A stretch of 64,000 bases of DNA from Bettongia penicillata ogilbyi (GCA_023548195.1 JAJHZJ010000121.1:3410220-3474219); one strand, 5' to 3'; counted from the stretch's first letter, positions 22,062 through 32,880 are shown. A program made the numbers and translations. Notes: generated by a model not told the origin, from the sequence alone.

Positions 22062-22384
22062 AATAATGATAATAACTAGCATTTGTATAGTGCCTTATAT
22101 TTTTGCTAAGTACTTTACATATATTATCTTATTTTATTCTTACAAGGCAACATAATGATACTCATGACTTTGCTGTTATTTAGTAAGTCCAACTCTTTGG
22201 GACACTTTTTGGAGTTTTCTTAATACCAGAATGGTTTGCTATTTCCTTCTCCAGTTCGAGGAAATTGAGGCAAATGACTTGCCCAAGGGGCACACAACTA
22301 GGAAGTAGCTGAGGCTGGATTTGAACTCAGGTCCTCCTTACTCCAGGGCTGGCACTCTATCCACTGAGCCACTTCATTGCCCCC
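22062..22384 (-). repeat. MIR fragment abutting a MAR1-type CORE-SINE
   Basis: 22062-22160 carries the MIR end in reverse ('gcatttgtatagtgcctta', 'tacatatattatcttatt'). The MAR1 copy at about 22169-22384 has 'agtaagtccaactctttgg', 'gaggaaattgaggcaaatga' and 'ctctatccactgagccac'. The MAR1 replaces the rest of the MIR, so it inserted later. Confidence 0.7.
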
Positions 22385-22980
22385 TCCCCTCATAGCCTAG
22401 TCTCTGTCTTTTCCTCTTCTTATCCTTGTGACCGTGTAGTACCCTCAACTTTACCTCATCCCCCCATACTCCTCAAAGTACAGTAATGCTTCTCCCTCCA
22501 CTAATTTCATTTCTTTCATTGTTATGCTCTTAATTAACCCAAGCTGAGCATTACTGGCCTGGCTATCTAGCTGTAAGAGGGGAGATGGAGAGCTATAATG
22601 GCATTCTATTCCTGAAAAGCTCTGACTAGCGGCCTGCCACCATGGGATATTTCCCTAGGAGATTTTGTCAGTCATCTGATTTAGTTCATCATGTTATCCT
22701 ACTCTTTCACTACAACTTATGCTGCCTTCTCTCCCATTATCCCCCTCAAGAGTGGGGATTTTTTTTCTTCTACATGTTTAGGACAGCTTCCTGCCTCTTA
22801 TTCACCAGTCTCTCGACTTCAGCCCAGTTTTTGTTTCATTAATGGCCATGATCCAAACAATGCAGCCATAATAAGCCTATTGACTGGACAGCACTGTGCC
22901 ACAGATGCCAACTCTGTGGCAATCCTTCACATATCAAGTACCTTTAACTTCAACTTCAGCTAAAAGAGGCAGATGCATGG
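22385..22980. other. No gene seen
   Basis: Pyrimidine-rich in 22440-22510. The overlapping 66- and 90-residue frames (22642-22963) look like chance reading of C/T-rich sequence. Confidence 0.4.
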
Positions 22981-22984
22981 TGTG

Positions 22985-23225
22985 GTAGAGATAGAAATAA
23001 ATTTGTAGCCCAGGAGACCAGATTGTAAAGCCCACCTCAGGCACTCTGCTGGGTGACCCTGGACACATTACTTTACACCTCTGAGTCTCACTTTCCTCAT
23101 AGGTAAAATGAAGATAATAATAGACATAGCTTTTGCCTCACTAGGTTGTTTAGAGAAACAAAGAAAATAATATGTGTAAAACACTTTGCAAACTATAAAG
23201 CATCATATAAATTTCAAATAAGATG
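22985..23225 (+). repeat. MIR-type CORE-SINE
   Basis: 'gctgggtgaccctggacac', 'ctcactttcctcataggtaa', 'gaagataataatagacatag', 'taaaacactttgcaaac' follow the long MIR order through its 3' end. Confidence 0.7.
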
Positions 23226-23254
23226 ATGACTTATTAAGTACAGAGTAGTGTAAT

Positions 23255-23405
23255 AGAGAGCTGTGTGACTGGGGTGAGTCTCTGAGCCTCTCAGTGCCCT
23301 AAGCAACTCTTGAAGATTATAATTTTCAGAGAAGGTGCCAACCTTCCCTGGCACAGAGAGTTTCTTCATCTGGGAGTTTCCAATTCCAATGAAATCACAA
23401 GCTCG
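23255..23405 (+). repeat. CORE-SINE subfamily with alternative 3' part
   Basis: 'tctgagcctctcagtgccct', 'aagcaactcttgaagatta', 'gagtttcttcatctgggag', 'caatgaaatcacaag'. The same order recurs at 29140-29320, showing a separate SINE subfamily whose sequence after the CORE differs from MIR and MAR1. Confidence 0.65.
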
Positions 23406-23419
23406 GTTCCTGACTACAC

Positions 23420-23960
23420 CCTAAGTGCCAATAATAATCAGAACCCTGTGTTAGACATTTGGGGAAATATAAGGATTAAATCATTCATATGGATATTTGT
23501 TTTCATGGATCTTACCATCTTACAGGGAATTATAATGTAGACATAAACACGTATAATACAAAATTACACATGATCAATGCACAGGAGAGACATAAACTAA
23601 TTGTTCTGTGTGATCTGAGGAGGGAAGGGATAAGGTGGTGAGGAGGCGGGATTAGGGAATTCATGAAAGGGATGGAATTTGACCTGGACCTTAAAGACTA
23701 GATAGAATTTCAATAAAAAAAAATGAGGGGGAAGACAAGAGCATTTGAAACATAAGAAAGGGTATGAAAAAAAGCAAAAGAACAGAACAGTTTAGCTGGG
23801 GCATCTGTAGACAACACTGATAGACTAATTTAGTTGCAATATGTGTATGTGTAGAAGAGTTGAACCCAGAAAGGCTAGAAATGTAGGCTCATTAGAGCCT
23901 TGAATGCCAGGCTAAAAATTTTGAAGTAGAATTTGCCAGACATATTGGGTAAAACTATGT
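23420..23960 (-). repeat. L3-type LINE fragment
   Basis: Plus-strand order 'gtgccaataataatcagaac', 'cttaccatcttacagggaat', 'gaatttgacctggacc', 'gagccttgaatgccaggcta', 'ttttgaagtagaat' follows the reverse of the L3 3' half, but it is very diverged. Confidence 0.5.
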
Positions 23961-24672
23961 AAACTTCACCTAAAGATAACTTCAACAATGCAAGAAGCAA
24001 ATATATGTTAAATACGTGAGAGTGGAGGTGGGGTGTGTGGACATGTGTGTTCATGGTAATCAGCCTGCAGAAACAAAGAAAATGAGTTGGCTACTATTCT
24101 TTGTAAATGCATATATACGTACTTCAATAGTCAGTTTAAAAAAAGACATTTATGGACATAATGAAAGAAACAATGATTTCTCTCTTGGATTAATAACTAA
24201 TTATTGTATTGGGACCAAGGTTTTTTCCCCTTACTACTTCCTCATCCAGAAATCAACCAGTGTGGGAAATCTTTAAACAAAGATTTAACCAGGCCAAGAT
24301 CTAATCAGACAGTAAAAGAAATTCTGAGTTTAGGCTAATGGCAGGACTCCTGCTCATTGAGTAAACTCAGATGGATCCAGGAAAACGGAACTCTTCCCTT
24401 TTGTCAGACAGGTGATATGGAAATTGACAAGTGTCTTTGAAAGACTTGGATGATCCAAATCCTTTGGATGACCCTTATTATAATATAATCTGCCTCTCAT
24501 TATAATATTCATTTCTCATTAATTATTAACCAATTGGAGTTGATTGCCATACTCAGGAATATCCACTCTTCTAAAAGCCTATAAACTGTAAGCCCACAGC
24601 CATGAGGGGTCTTTGGCATTCAAGAAGCCCACAGACCCCTATTTTATTAATCAGCATGCCATCCTTATTAAT
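23961..24672. other. No gene seen
   Basis: AT-rich flank of the HAL1 insertion with no nameable repeat. Confidence 0.4.
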
Positions 24673-24687
24673 AAAATGACTAGTTAC
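24673..24687. repeat. Left target-site duplication of HAL1
   Basis: aaaatgactagttac, repeated exactly at 27502-27516. Confidence 0.95.
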
Positions 24688-24701
24688 GGGGGGGGGGGGG
24701 G

Positions 24702-24722
24702 CTGAGTCAAGATGGCGGAGTA
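24702..24722 (+). promoter_or_regulatory. YY1-like site at the HAL1 5' end
   Basis: caagatggcggag lies 8-20 bases after the G run. Human L1 carries a YY1 site at the same place, where it sets the transcription start. The equivalent role here is inferred. Confidence 0.65.
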
Positions 24723-25019
24723 GAAGGACACATGTTTGGAGCTCCGAACCCACAGCCCATAGATTTAATGTAAGAAGACCTCCCCAGAAGTTCTGGATTA
24801 CTGCAGGGTGTGCAGAAACATAGTGGAAGAGATTTCCGTTCCAGAGAGCCGTCCCCAGGGTCTGTCGCACCCCAGAAAGCGGACCCCAGCGCTGCCCTGG
24901 CTGCGGCCCCAGAGAAGCTGACCTGAGCAGGCTTCAGGGACGGAACCTCCGGCGGCCTGGAAGGTCCCTCCGCCCACAGAAGCTACAGGTCAGTGAGAGA
25001 GATGGCTGGCCTGGCCAAG

Positions 25020-25155
25020 AGGGGGAGCGGAGTGTCTCCGTGACTCGGGCCCCCTCGGGAGGAAGCGGCAGAGGCACAGGTGGGGGCAGAAAGCGGGGGA
25101 GGCAGAGGCAGGGGCCGGAAGCGGCAGAGGCAGAGGCAGCGGTGGCGACGGCCTG
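25020..25155 (+). repeat. Purine-rich GAGGCAG repeat in the HAL1 5' UTR
   Basis: Irregular units such as gaggcagaggcagggg and gaagcggcagaggcaga repeat over about 130 bp with several CpGs. Their reverse frames give artificial Pro/Leu/Ser-rich open frames. Confidence 0.7.
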
Positions 25156-25393
25156 GGACTCCCCCAGCAGCACGCAGGATCTTCATTACTGAAAGTCTCT
25201 GCATAAACCACCTGAAGGTGCTGAGCCTGGGAGACGGCCCTGCCCCACCCCAGCACCAGAACTTAAGCTCACATTGAATAGCAGCTGCGCCTGCTGTGGA
25301 AAGCCTATTTGAATCTCAGACCCCAAGCACTAGCTGGGCGGATCTAGGCGGGGTTGGACAGGAATCTCAGAAGTCAAGTAACTGGCTGGAAAA

Positions 25394-26486
25394 ATGCCTA
25401 GAAAAGGGAAGAAAAATAAGACTATAGAGAGTTTTTTCCAACAAATGCAAATGATCCCGATTTTCGGATCTAATGACGAGGAAATATTCTTGCCATCAGG
25501 GAAAGGCGTGGAGGGCGGGGCCTCTGTATCCCAGACATCCCAGGGGGATGTTGGGTGGGCTCATGCCTTGGAAGAGCTCAAAAAGGATTTTGAAAAGCAA
25601 GTTAGACAGGTGGAGGAAAAACTGGGAAGAGAAATGAGAGAGATGCAAGAAAAGCATGAAAAACGGGTCAATACCTTGGTAAAGGAGACCCAAAAATATG
25701 CTGAAGAAAATAACACCTTGAAAAATAGGCTCACTCAATTGGGAAAAGAGGTTCAAAAAGCCAATGAGGAGAAGAATGCTTTCAAAAGCAGAATGAGCCA
25801 AATGGAAAAAGAGGTTCACTGAATTTAATAGTTCTCTCAAAATTAGAATGGAACAGATGAAGTCTAATGACTTTATGAGAAACCAAGAAATCACCAAACA
25901 AAACCAAAAGAATGAAAAAATGGAAGAGAATGTGAAATATCTCATGGGAAAAACAATTGACCTGGAAAATAGATCCAGGAGAGACAATTTAAAAATTATG
26001 GGACTACCTGAAACTCATGATCAAAAAAAGAGCCTAGATATCATCTTCCATGAAATTATTGAGGAAAACTGTCCTGACATTCTACAACCAGAGGGCAAAA
26101 TAAGTATTGAAAGAATCCATCGATCACCACCTGAAAGAGATCCAAAAAGAGAAACTCCTAGGAACATTGTGGCCAAATTCCAGAACTCCCAGGTCAAGGA
26201 GAAAATCTTGCAAGCAGCTAGAAAGAAACAATTCCAGTATTGTGGAAATACAGTCAGGATAACTCAAGATCTAGCAGCTTCTACATTAAGGGATCGAAGG
26301 GCATGGAATAGGATATTCCAGAAGTCAAAGGAACTAGGACTCAAACCAAGAATCACCTACCCAGCAAAACTGAGTATAATACTTCAGGGGAAAATATGAT
26401 CTTTCAATGAAACAGAGGACTTTCAAGCATTCTTGATGAAAAGACCAGAGCTGAAAAGAAAATTTGACTTTCAAACACAAGAATGA
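25394..26486 (+). pseudogene. HAL1/L1 ORF1 (RNA-binding chaperone), two lesions
   Basis: ORF1 of an L1-lineage element, encoding the RNA-binding protein that coats element RNA. The start at 25394 gives a basic N-terminus (MPRKGKKNK). Residues about 50-140 form a charged coiled coil (LEELKKDFEKQVRQVEEKL and following heptads), the trimerisation region. After 25822 the frame changes by +1 (a 2-base loss or 1-base gain at about 25815-25822). The downstream part from about 25825 carries the RRM-type segment (ENRSRRDNLKIMGLPE) and the C-terminal domain (RRAWNRIFQ, ITYPAKLS). A TGA at 26397-26399 cuts the C-terminus; the same frame stays open to a natural-looking TGA at 26484-26486. Both lesions must be old enough to have fixed, and this copy cannot make full-length protein. 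Confidence 0.9.
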
Positions 26487-26619
26487 GAAGAAGCATGAAA
26501 AAGGAAACAGCAAAGAGAAGTCTTAAGGGACTTACCAAATGTGAACTGTTTACATTCATACAGGGAAAGACAATATTTGTATCTCTTAAAACTTTTCAGT
26601 ATCTGGGTAGTTGGTGGGA

Positions 26620-26665
26620 CCACACACACATGTACACGCATGCACGCACACACACATGCACGCAC
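26620..26665. repeat. CA/TG-rich alternating stretch in the HAL1 3' UTR
   Basis: Irregular cacaca, catgta and cacgca steps just after 'gttggtgggac'; possibly variable in length. Confidence 0.75.
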
Positions 26666-27501
26666 ATGCAGAGACAGAGAGCACAGAATGAATTGAAGAG
26701 GATGGGACCATATCTTAAAAGAAATTAAGGTGAATGGTGAGAGAGAAATGTGGTGAGAGGAGAGAGGGTGAAATGGAATGGGGTAATTATATGTCATTTA
26801 AGAGGCAAGCAGGAGACTTTTTAATGGAGGGAGGAAGAGGAGAGCTGAGAAAAAAAACAAGAAGTTTGCCCTCGTCACATTTGACTAGAGGAGGGAATAA
26901 AATGCACACTCATTTTGGTAGGAAAACCTATCTTACAGTATAGGAAAGTGGGGGAGAAGGAGATAAGCAAGGGGGTGAGGATGGAAGGGAGGGCAAAGGG
27001 AGGAGGGAGCAATTTGAAGTCAACACTCGGGGAGGGACAGGATCAAAAGACAGAAGAGAAACAATGAGGGGCAGGATAGGATGGAGGGTAATTCAGTTAG
27101 TCTTACACAACACGACTATCATGGAAGTCATTTGCAAAACTACACAGATATGGCCTCTATTGAATTGCCTGCTGTCCCAAAGGGAATGGGTGGGGAGGGA
27201 GGGATGGGGAGAATTTGGAACTCAAAGTTTTAGGAACAACTGTTTAGTATTGTTGTTGCTACTAGGAAAGAAGACATACAGTTAATGAGGAATAGAAAGT
27301 CATCTGGCCCTACAGGAGAAAAGAGAAGATGGGGACAAGAGAATGGAGGGATGACAGAAGAGAGGGCAGATTGGAGATAGGGAAAATTAGATTGCTTGGA
27401 GTATTGGGGTGAGGGGAGGGGATAAAAGGGGAGAAAATTTGGAACCCAAAATTTTGTGAAAATGAATGTAAAAAGTTAAATAAATAAATATTAAAGAAAC
27501 A

Positions 27502-27516
27502 AAAATGACTAGTTAC
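27502..27516. repeat. Right target-site duplication of HAL1
   Basis: Exact repeat of 24673-24687. Confidence 0.95.
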
Positions 27517-29135
27517 CAAGAAATTATGTCTCAAACTTTTAAATGTCACAATATGTACTATCATTTATTGTCTTTTCTGGCCTTGTTTATTTTTATATTT
27601 TTCTTTTGTTTTTGTTTTTATGCTGAAGCTCTTGTATTTGCCAATGGAAGATAAAATGCAATTCTTTTTACAAGTAAATAAATGAAGATAATTTCAAATC
27701 TTTTACCACAATACAGTGCTTCGTCTGTTTACTATATTCATGTACTGCAAGCGAAATAATGCCTCAAACATGTTCAAGTAAAGTACAGTAGATAAATTCC
27801 CACAATGCCAGGCCAAAGTAGTAGGCTAATATCACTGCAGATAATAGTGTTACTGTTTTTCTATTACTTTTCATTTTGAAGGTTCCACACCTTTACCTAT
27901 TCACTTAAAAATTAAAATATTAGTGCAAATGATTCAATTCTGTGACATAGTCACATTATTTGATTTGGCACTACGTATTTCCTGTAAAAAATATATATTA
28001 TTTCTTTTATAAAATAAAGTATATTATCTGCATTTTTATTAGAAAGCATACATACATACTGATATAATTCTCTAGTACTACATCACCCAAAGATTTTCTG
28101 TCATCATCAAGACACTCTATTTTAAGGTCATCTATGAACCTCCAGAGGCTTACATGAATACTTTGACCAAAGCCTTTCCAACAAGCTCACAATTGCAAAA
28201 AAACAATCCTTCTCTCTAAGGGAAAACTGCCCCCAATTTGCAATGAACTGGAAATACAAACTATGTTTTTAAACGTGCACTTATTTGTACACTATTAGTG
28301 ACTGAACTGGACTAAATCTAATAAAGGACACATGAATACGTGTATTGACCTCATGTTCCATGAGCAATGAGAATGTCTGCCAAGCCTGTCAAAATCACAG
28401 AGCTCCTGGGGTTTACAGACTTCGCTCAACCACCCGAAGCGAAACCACAATCCCATAAAGAAGTCTTTTCAGTAATACCTTCTCCCATTAACTCTAAGCC
28501 AACCAATTAGTTATTCTTAAAATATTTCCAATTTCAGTTAGAACCCTCTCTCTCCCCTCCACCCCCCTGCCTCTCTCTAGAGTCTCTCCACAAGCACCAC
28601 TTTATGTAATATGGTATGTTGTTTTAGGAATATTTCTACTGAGGTCTGTCACTTCCTTCCAACCAAAAGAGAAGTAGACCAAATTCAGGAATACTTTATA
28701 TGAAGAGGATAATTTCTGGTTGATCCTATAAGAAAGTGGTAAAATTGCTCTCCTTAGTTTTATGAATCTTCATATTGGGTGAAAGTGAAAGTATTTGGCC
28801 AAATACTGATGTCATCTTAAGCCCTTTTTTTGCCCTTCCCACAGACAAAATCCTAGATTTACAAAAACTGTATTATGAGCCCTCAAGAATGAAAAATATG
28901 AAAACATTATCATGCCTTTCTTTATTTTTAGAACATAAACATAACTTATGTAAAAATTTGTTTTGTCTAATGTGGCAACAATTTAAAACCTCATTAAAGC
29001 ATGTCTCGCATTGGGAAAAAATATATTTTATAAAGGTATATTTTAAACTAGGAAAGTACATTTTGCTAAAATGAAAACCTGAGTTTTTAATTTGTGTTTT
29101 TTTTTATTCAAGAGAGAGAGAGACAAGCTTGGGGA
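27517..29135. other. 1.6 kb with no recognised gene or repeat
   Basis: AT-rich and apparently single-copy. C-rich at 28545-28575. The 99-residue frame at 28775-29074 has no recognisable motif and is not supported as coding. Confidence 0.4.
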
Positions 29136-29139
29136 AGTT

Positions 29140-29320
29140 ATTGAATAGGAAAACCTGATATTCAAATCCTTCCTCAGCTATTGGCTGTGTGACCCTATGC
29201 AAATTACCTAACCTCTCAGTGCTCTGGGCAACTCTAAGATTGTAGATTGTAGAGAAATTCCAACAGCATTGGTAAAGGGAGTTCTCTCATCAAGGAATTT
29301 CCTATAGAAATGGAATGAGG
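29140..29320 (+). repeat. CORE-SINE subfamily, second copy
   Basis: Same post-CORE sequence as 23255-23405 ('acctctcagtgctctgggca', 'actctaagattgtag', 'gagttctctcatcaaggaa'), here with more of the core (ctattggctgtgtgacccta). Confidence 0.7.
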
Positions 29321-29329
29321 ATAGCCCCC

Positions 29330-30730
29330 CCATTCCAGAGGAAGAGATTTCTTGGGTTTTAGTACCTTATCATAACCTTATCATATATAGTGTCCAGACA
29401 GATTCTGGGATATGAATTATCTACAGCATATAAGGAAAACAGGGAGAAATACATTCATCGACAGGCACAGTTGATACCCCAGCCTTGGTGCCAAGGAAAG
29501 TAAATCTAGGGAACAATGGCCAGCTTCTGATACAATCTACAGAGAAAAGTTGCTTAATTCTCGCTTTCCTGGGGTGACTCTGTAAGACTACTAGGAGCTG
29601 TATATTTGCATCAGTAGAGGGGTTTCCCACACTTGGAGATCCCCATAACAAAGAAATTACAACCTCCCCCCAAAAAAACACAAACCAATATAGGCTGTGG
29701 CTATACAAAGATATATGCCATAGGATAAAACTTTCACTGTTTTATAGGAGAAATATCATGAGATTCAACTTCATTTGCATATCCAGTTCTTTTGGGCCAT
29801 GCATGAGATATTGACAGTTACTTATTTTGATGCGAGGAGTGACAAAATCCTCATCACAGCAGATATATTTGTTCCTTCGTCTTTAAAAGCTCAGCAGACA
29901 TTTGGTTTGTTGATGTTTAAACAAAGTTTGCTAGTTACTTGCTTTTTATTTTTTGTGGTATCTATAAAAGATCAATTAAACTTTTTTTAAAATGCCAAAT
30001 TCCTCTTTTTCCTGATAATGTAAATGAAAGTTGTTGTGTACCTGGTATTAGTGGCAAATTTCCCACACAGGGATCTCATTGCTCCCTAAAATCTGAATGT
30101 ACTGTTTACTCTGACAGCTTTGTGAGTGAGCAGTTAAGAAAGATACCTTCAGACTCAAATAATCCAAGAGTTTAGCATAATGCAGACCTGTCCAGGAGCA
30201 CAGCTAGTGGGTTTGGGTTAATTTAGCCACATAGATACTAAGTAGTAAAGCAAAGACATCCCTGTAACAATGTTTCACCTAAAACATGAAACTCTCAGTC
30301 TGCATGCTGAAGATAGCACTGGAGGTAAGCTCCAGGGTAAGAGAAAAAAAAAGGGACAGTTATTTGCAGGGACTCAGCCCAGAGGAGAGTCCCCGGTACA
30401 GGAAGCTCAGGTTCCCTAAATACCATAAACCCCAAGTTACTCTCCAGTTATAACATATATTTTGGAAGTCATCCTCAGGCATGAAAAGAGGGAGTGAAAC
30501 TAGACAAACTCTAAGGGCTTTTCTAGATCTGAATTCTGTGAAACCTTTTAGGATATTTACTTTTAAAAATGACCCAAAAAAGAATGCAAAGAATAATGAG
30601 TGTAAAAATGTGCCTTACTGTCCAATTTCAGGCGACTATGGAAGAAAGGAATAGGAGAAAGGGAAAGAGAAGAGAGGGAAGGAGAGGAAAAGAAGAACTG
30701 CCCCAAAGTATTATTATATTCAAGAAAACT
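29330..30730. other. 1.4 kb with no recognised gene or repeat
   Basis: Mixed composition. Purine-rich at 30640-30700. No splice-bounded open frame stands out. Confidence 0.4.
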
Positions 30731-30732
30731 CT

Positions 30733-31000
30733 GGGTCATGGACTCAGAGCTGGAAAAGACCTCTGAGGCTGGTCATTTATGTTTTTACTGTTTTTCTCAT
30801 TTATTTTGTTAAACATTTCCCATTTACATTTTAATGTAGTTTCCACCAAACTCCAAAGTTTTGTGAACAACCCAGAGTTGGACATCTCTAACCTAGTAGT
30901 CCAACCACTTCATTTCACAGAGAAAAAACTGAGGTACAGGGAGGTTAATGAATCACTCTGAGAAACAAAGATATTAAGTTAAGGAGCTGGTGAAAGGGAA
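30733..31000 (-). repeat. THER1-type SINE split by a ~120-bp insertion
   Basis: 'cagagctggaaaagacctct' (to 30772) and 'agtccaaccacttcatttca' (from 30893) are neighbours in intact THER1. Between them lie about 120 bases (cattttaatgtagtttccac and so on) ending gagttggacatctct. These resemble the end of a small transposon but I could not define its ends. Confidence 0.6.
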
Positions 31001-31024
31001 GGGGCACGAATTTATATGTAGCCT

Positions 31025-31265
31025 ACTATGTGCCAGATGCAGTGTTAAGTGTTTTAAAAATATTATCTCATTTCATCCTCACAACAACCCTGGGAAGTAA
31101 GGTGCTGTTATTATCCCCATTTTACATTAGAAGAAACTGAAGCAGTCAAAGGTTGTGATTTGCCTAGGGTCACATAGTTATTATCTAGAACTGAATTGAA
31201 ACTTGGCCTTCCTAATTCCAGAATTAGCATTCTATCTATTGTCCTTACTTGCCTAGCTGGGATTC
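31025..31265 (-). repeat. MIR-type CORE-SINE, long copy
   Basis: 'tactatgtgccagatgcag', 'catttcatcctcacaacaac', 'ttatccccattttacatt', 'agggtcacatagtta', 'tattgtccttacttgcctag'. This is a full-order reverse copy from 3' end to head. Confidence 0.75.
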
Positions 31266-31462
31266 CCACCCCTGGCCTCTATCATCAAACCTAGGGTTTT
31301 TTTCCTTACTCCAAGGTAGTAAGTAGCAAAGCCAGTATTTGAACCCACAACTTCTGGATCCAGATCCATCACTCTTACTGCTCTGCCCCAAGACCTAGTC
31401 ACACTGGAAAAGCTATTAGAACGTTCAATAGGATAGACCTACTCAGAGTAAATAATGAAGCT

Positions 31463-31650
31463 GTGTGTGTTCATCCTTTGTTTTCAAAGAAGACCATGAC
31501 ATCAGAGAAATGACGAGTGAGGGAGGGTTGTGCAAGGTCACCAACCTCACTTTCTCCTTCTGAGTCTTCTGGGTCCAGTGACCAGTATTCATCAGGATGA
31601 CTAGAGATGGCCCAGGATACACTGGGAAACCTTGGTCCTTTCAGGTTATC
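31463..31650 (-). repeat. RTE-tailed SINE (Mar4-like), minus strand
   Basis: Starts with the reversed tail 'ttcatcctttgttttcaaag' and aagaccatgacatcag, continues 'ggagggttgtgcaaggtcac', 'ggtccagtgaccagtattca' and 'gatggcccaggatacac'. It is the best of the three copies for defining the body. Its 5' end abuts the TTTCC array. Confidence 0.75.
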
Positions 31651-31655
31651 ACATT

Positions 31656-31904
31656 CTTTTTTCCTTTCCTTTCCTTTCCTTTCCTTTCCTTTCCTTTCCT
31701 TTCCTTTCCTTTCCTTTCCTTTCCTTTCCTTTCCTTTCCTTTCCTTTCCTTTCCTTTCCTTTCCTTTCCTTTCCTTTCCTTTCCTTTCCTTTCCTTTCCT
31801 TTCCTTCCCTTCCCTTCCCTTCCCTTCCCTTCCCTTCCCTTTCCTTTCCTTTCCTTTCCTTCCCTTTCCTTTCCTTTCCTTTCCTTGTTTTCCTTTCCTT
31901 TCCA
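31656..31904. repeat. (TTTCC)n pentanucleotide array, ~250 bp
   Basis: About 30 clean TTTCC units, then a block of TTCCC variants (about 31805-31840), then TTTCC again with one interruption near 31887. A pure polypyrimidine/polypurine strand of this length is likely to be unstable and capable of forming triplex DNA. All six open frames across it (Ser-Phe-Leu-Pro or Lys-Gly-Arg-Glu repeats) are artefacts. Confidence 0.97.
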
Positions 31905-32260
31905 GATGGAGATAGAGGTGATCTGAAACAGGAAGGAATCAGCAGCAGGCAGTACAGAAAAAAGCATCTGTTAGAAGGTGAGATTTGAAGGAAGTCAAGA
32001 AATCTGACAGGCAGAAATGAAAGAGAAGAGTCCAAATATGGAAAACAGCCAGCCCAAAGGCACAGAGATGGGAGATGGAGTTCTGTGAGCAAGGAGGATC
32101 ATAGGGGAGTAACGTGTAAGAAGATTTCAAAGGTAGGGAGGGTCTAAGTATTGAAGAGTTTTAAGTACTGGATTTATTATGGAGGGGATGCTGTATGTAC
32201 TAGGTGGTATTTAGTCATGAGAAATGTCAAAAGCACTTGGACCTAATTTTGTTTTCAATA
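31905..32260 (-). repeat. L3-type LINE fragment
   Basis: 'gaaggtgagatttgaaggaa', 'gtccaaatatggaaaacagc', 'cacagagatgggagatggag', 'agtaacgtgtaagaagattt', 'tattgaagagttttaagtac' follow the reverse of the L3 3' half, as at 44640-44800 and 52400-52700. Confidence 0.65.
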
Positions 32261-32317
32261 AAAAGTATTTTCCTTTTATTTCTGATGGATAGGAAACTGC
32301 TTTTTTTTGGTTTGTTT

Positions 32318-32545
32318 TTGTTTAGTCATTTCAGTCATGTCTGACTCTGTCATCCCATTTGGGGTTTTCTTAGCAAAATACTGGGGCAATTCCTCCTCCA
32401 GTTCATTTTACAGATGAGGAAACTGAGGTCAAAGGCATTTTGTGACTTGCCTAGGGTCACACAGCTATTGTCTAAGTGCAGATTTGAACTCAGGATGACG
32501 TCTTCCTGACTCCAGGGGGAAATGCTCTATCCATTGTGCCAACTA
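32318..32545 (-). repeat. MAR1-type CORE-SINE
   Basis: 'tttcagtcatgtctgactct', 'gatgaggaaactgaggtcaa', 'tctatccattgtgccaacta'. Near full-length reverse copy. Confidence 0.85.
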
Positions 32546-32680
32546 ACTCTCATATAAGAACATGCCATGTGTATTCAAAAGCTCCTGAAGGTCTTTTTTT
32601 TAATCTTTAGAATGACTTTATTTTAAAAATCTATCTGTTACTTATACTGACATGTCCCAAATAAAACAGTGTGCATATTC

Positions 32681-32880
32681 TGTTGCCGTTCAGTCCTTTT
32701 AGTCCTTCTCCAGCTCATTTTTCTCAGACAAGGAAACTGAGGCAAACAGGGTTAAGCAACTTGCCTAGAGTCATATAGCTAGTATGGGTCTGAGGTCAGA
32801 TCTGAACTCAGGAAGATGAGTCTTCCAGACTCCAGGCCTGATGCTTTATCCCTTTCACCACATTTTTTTTTTTTTTTTTG
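32681..32880 (-). repeat. MAR1-type CORE-SINE with internal deletion, then T17
   Basis: 'gccgttcagtccttttagtc' joins directly to 'cttctccagctcatttttct', losing the 'aagatactggagtgg' block. The head side ends in 'ctttcacca' followed by a run of 17 T. Confidence 0.75.

Larger units (their letters stand above)
24688..27501 (+). mobile_element. Full-length ORF1-only L1 relative (HAL1, half-L1)
   Basis: A 2.81-kb non-LTR element bounded by a perfect 15-bp duplication. In order: a run of 14 G, an L1-like 5' UTR opening 'ctgagtcaagatggcgg', a GC- and purine-rich UTR to 25393, one ORF1 (25394-26486, broken), about 1.0 kb of 3' UTR, and a taaataaata tail. No endonuclease or reverse transcriptase reading frame follows ORF1, and the length leaves no room for one. 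HAL1 elements are known in mammals, including opossum; they supply an ORF1 protein and depend on L1 for ORF2. The complete 5' end and exact duplication suggest a relatively young insertion. Confidence 0.9.

Noticed and set aside
22642..22963. Pair of overlapping frames as a small exon
   Set aside because: Pyrimidine-rich chance frames without splice signals or known motifs.
24934..25277. Several Pro/Leu/Ser-rich or Arg-rich frames
   Set aside because: They arise from the GC-rich GAGGCAG repeats of the HAL1 5' UTR and contradict each other on both strands.
31597..32092. Overlapping long frames of Ser-Phe-Leu-Pro and Lys-Gly-Arg-Glu repeats
   Set aside because: They are translations of the (TTTCC)n array in every frame, with no start context or flanking domain.
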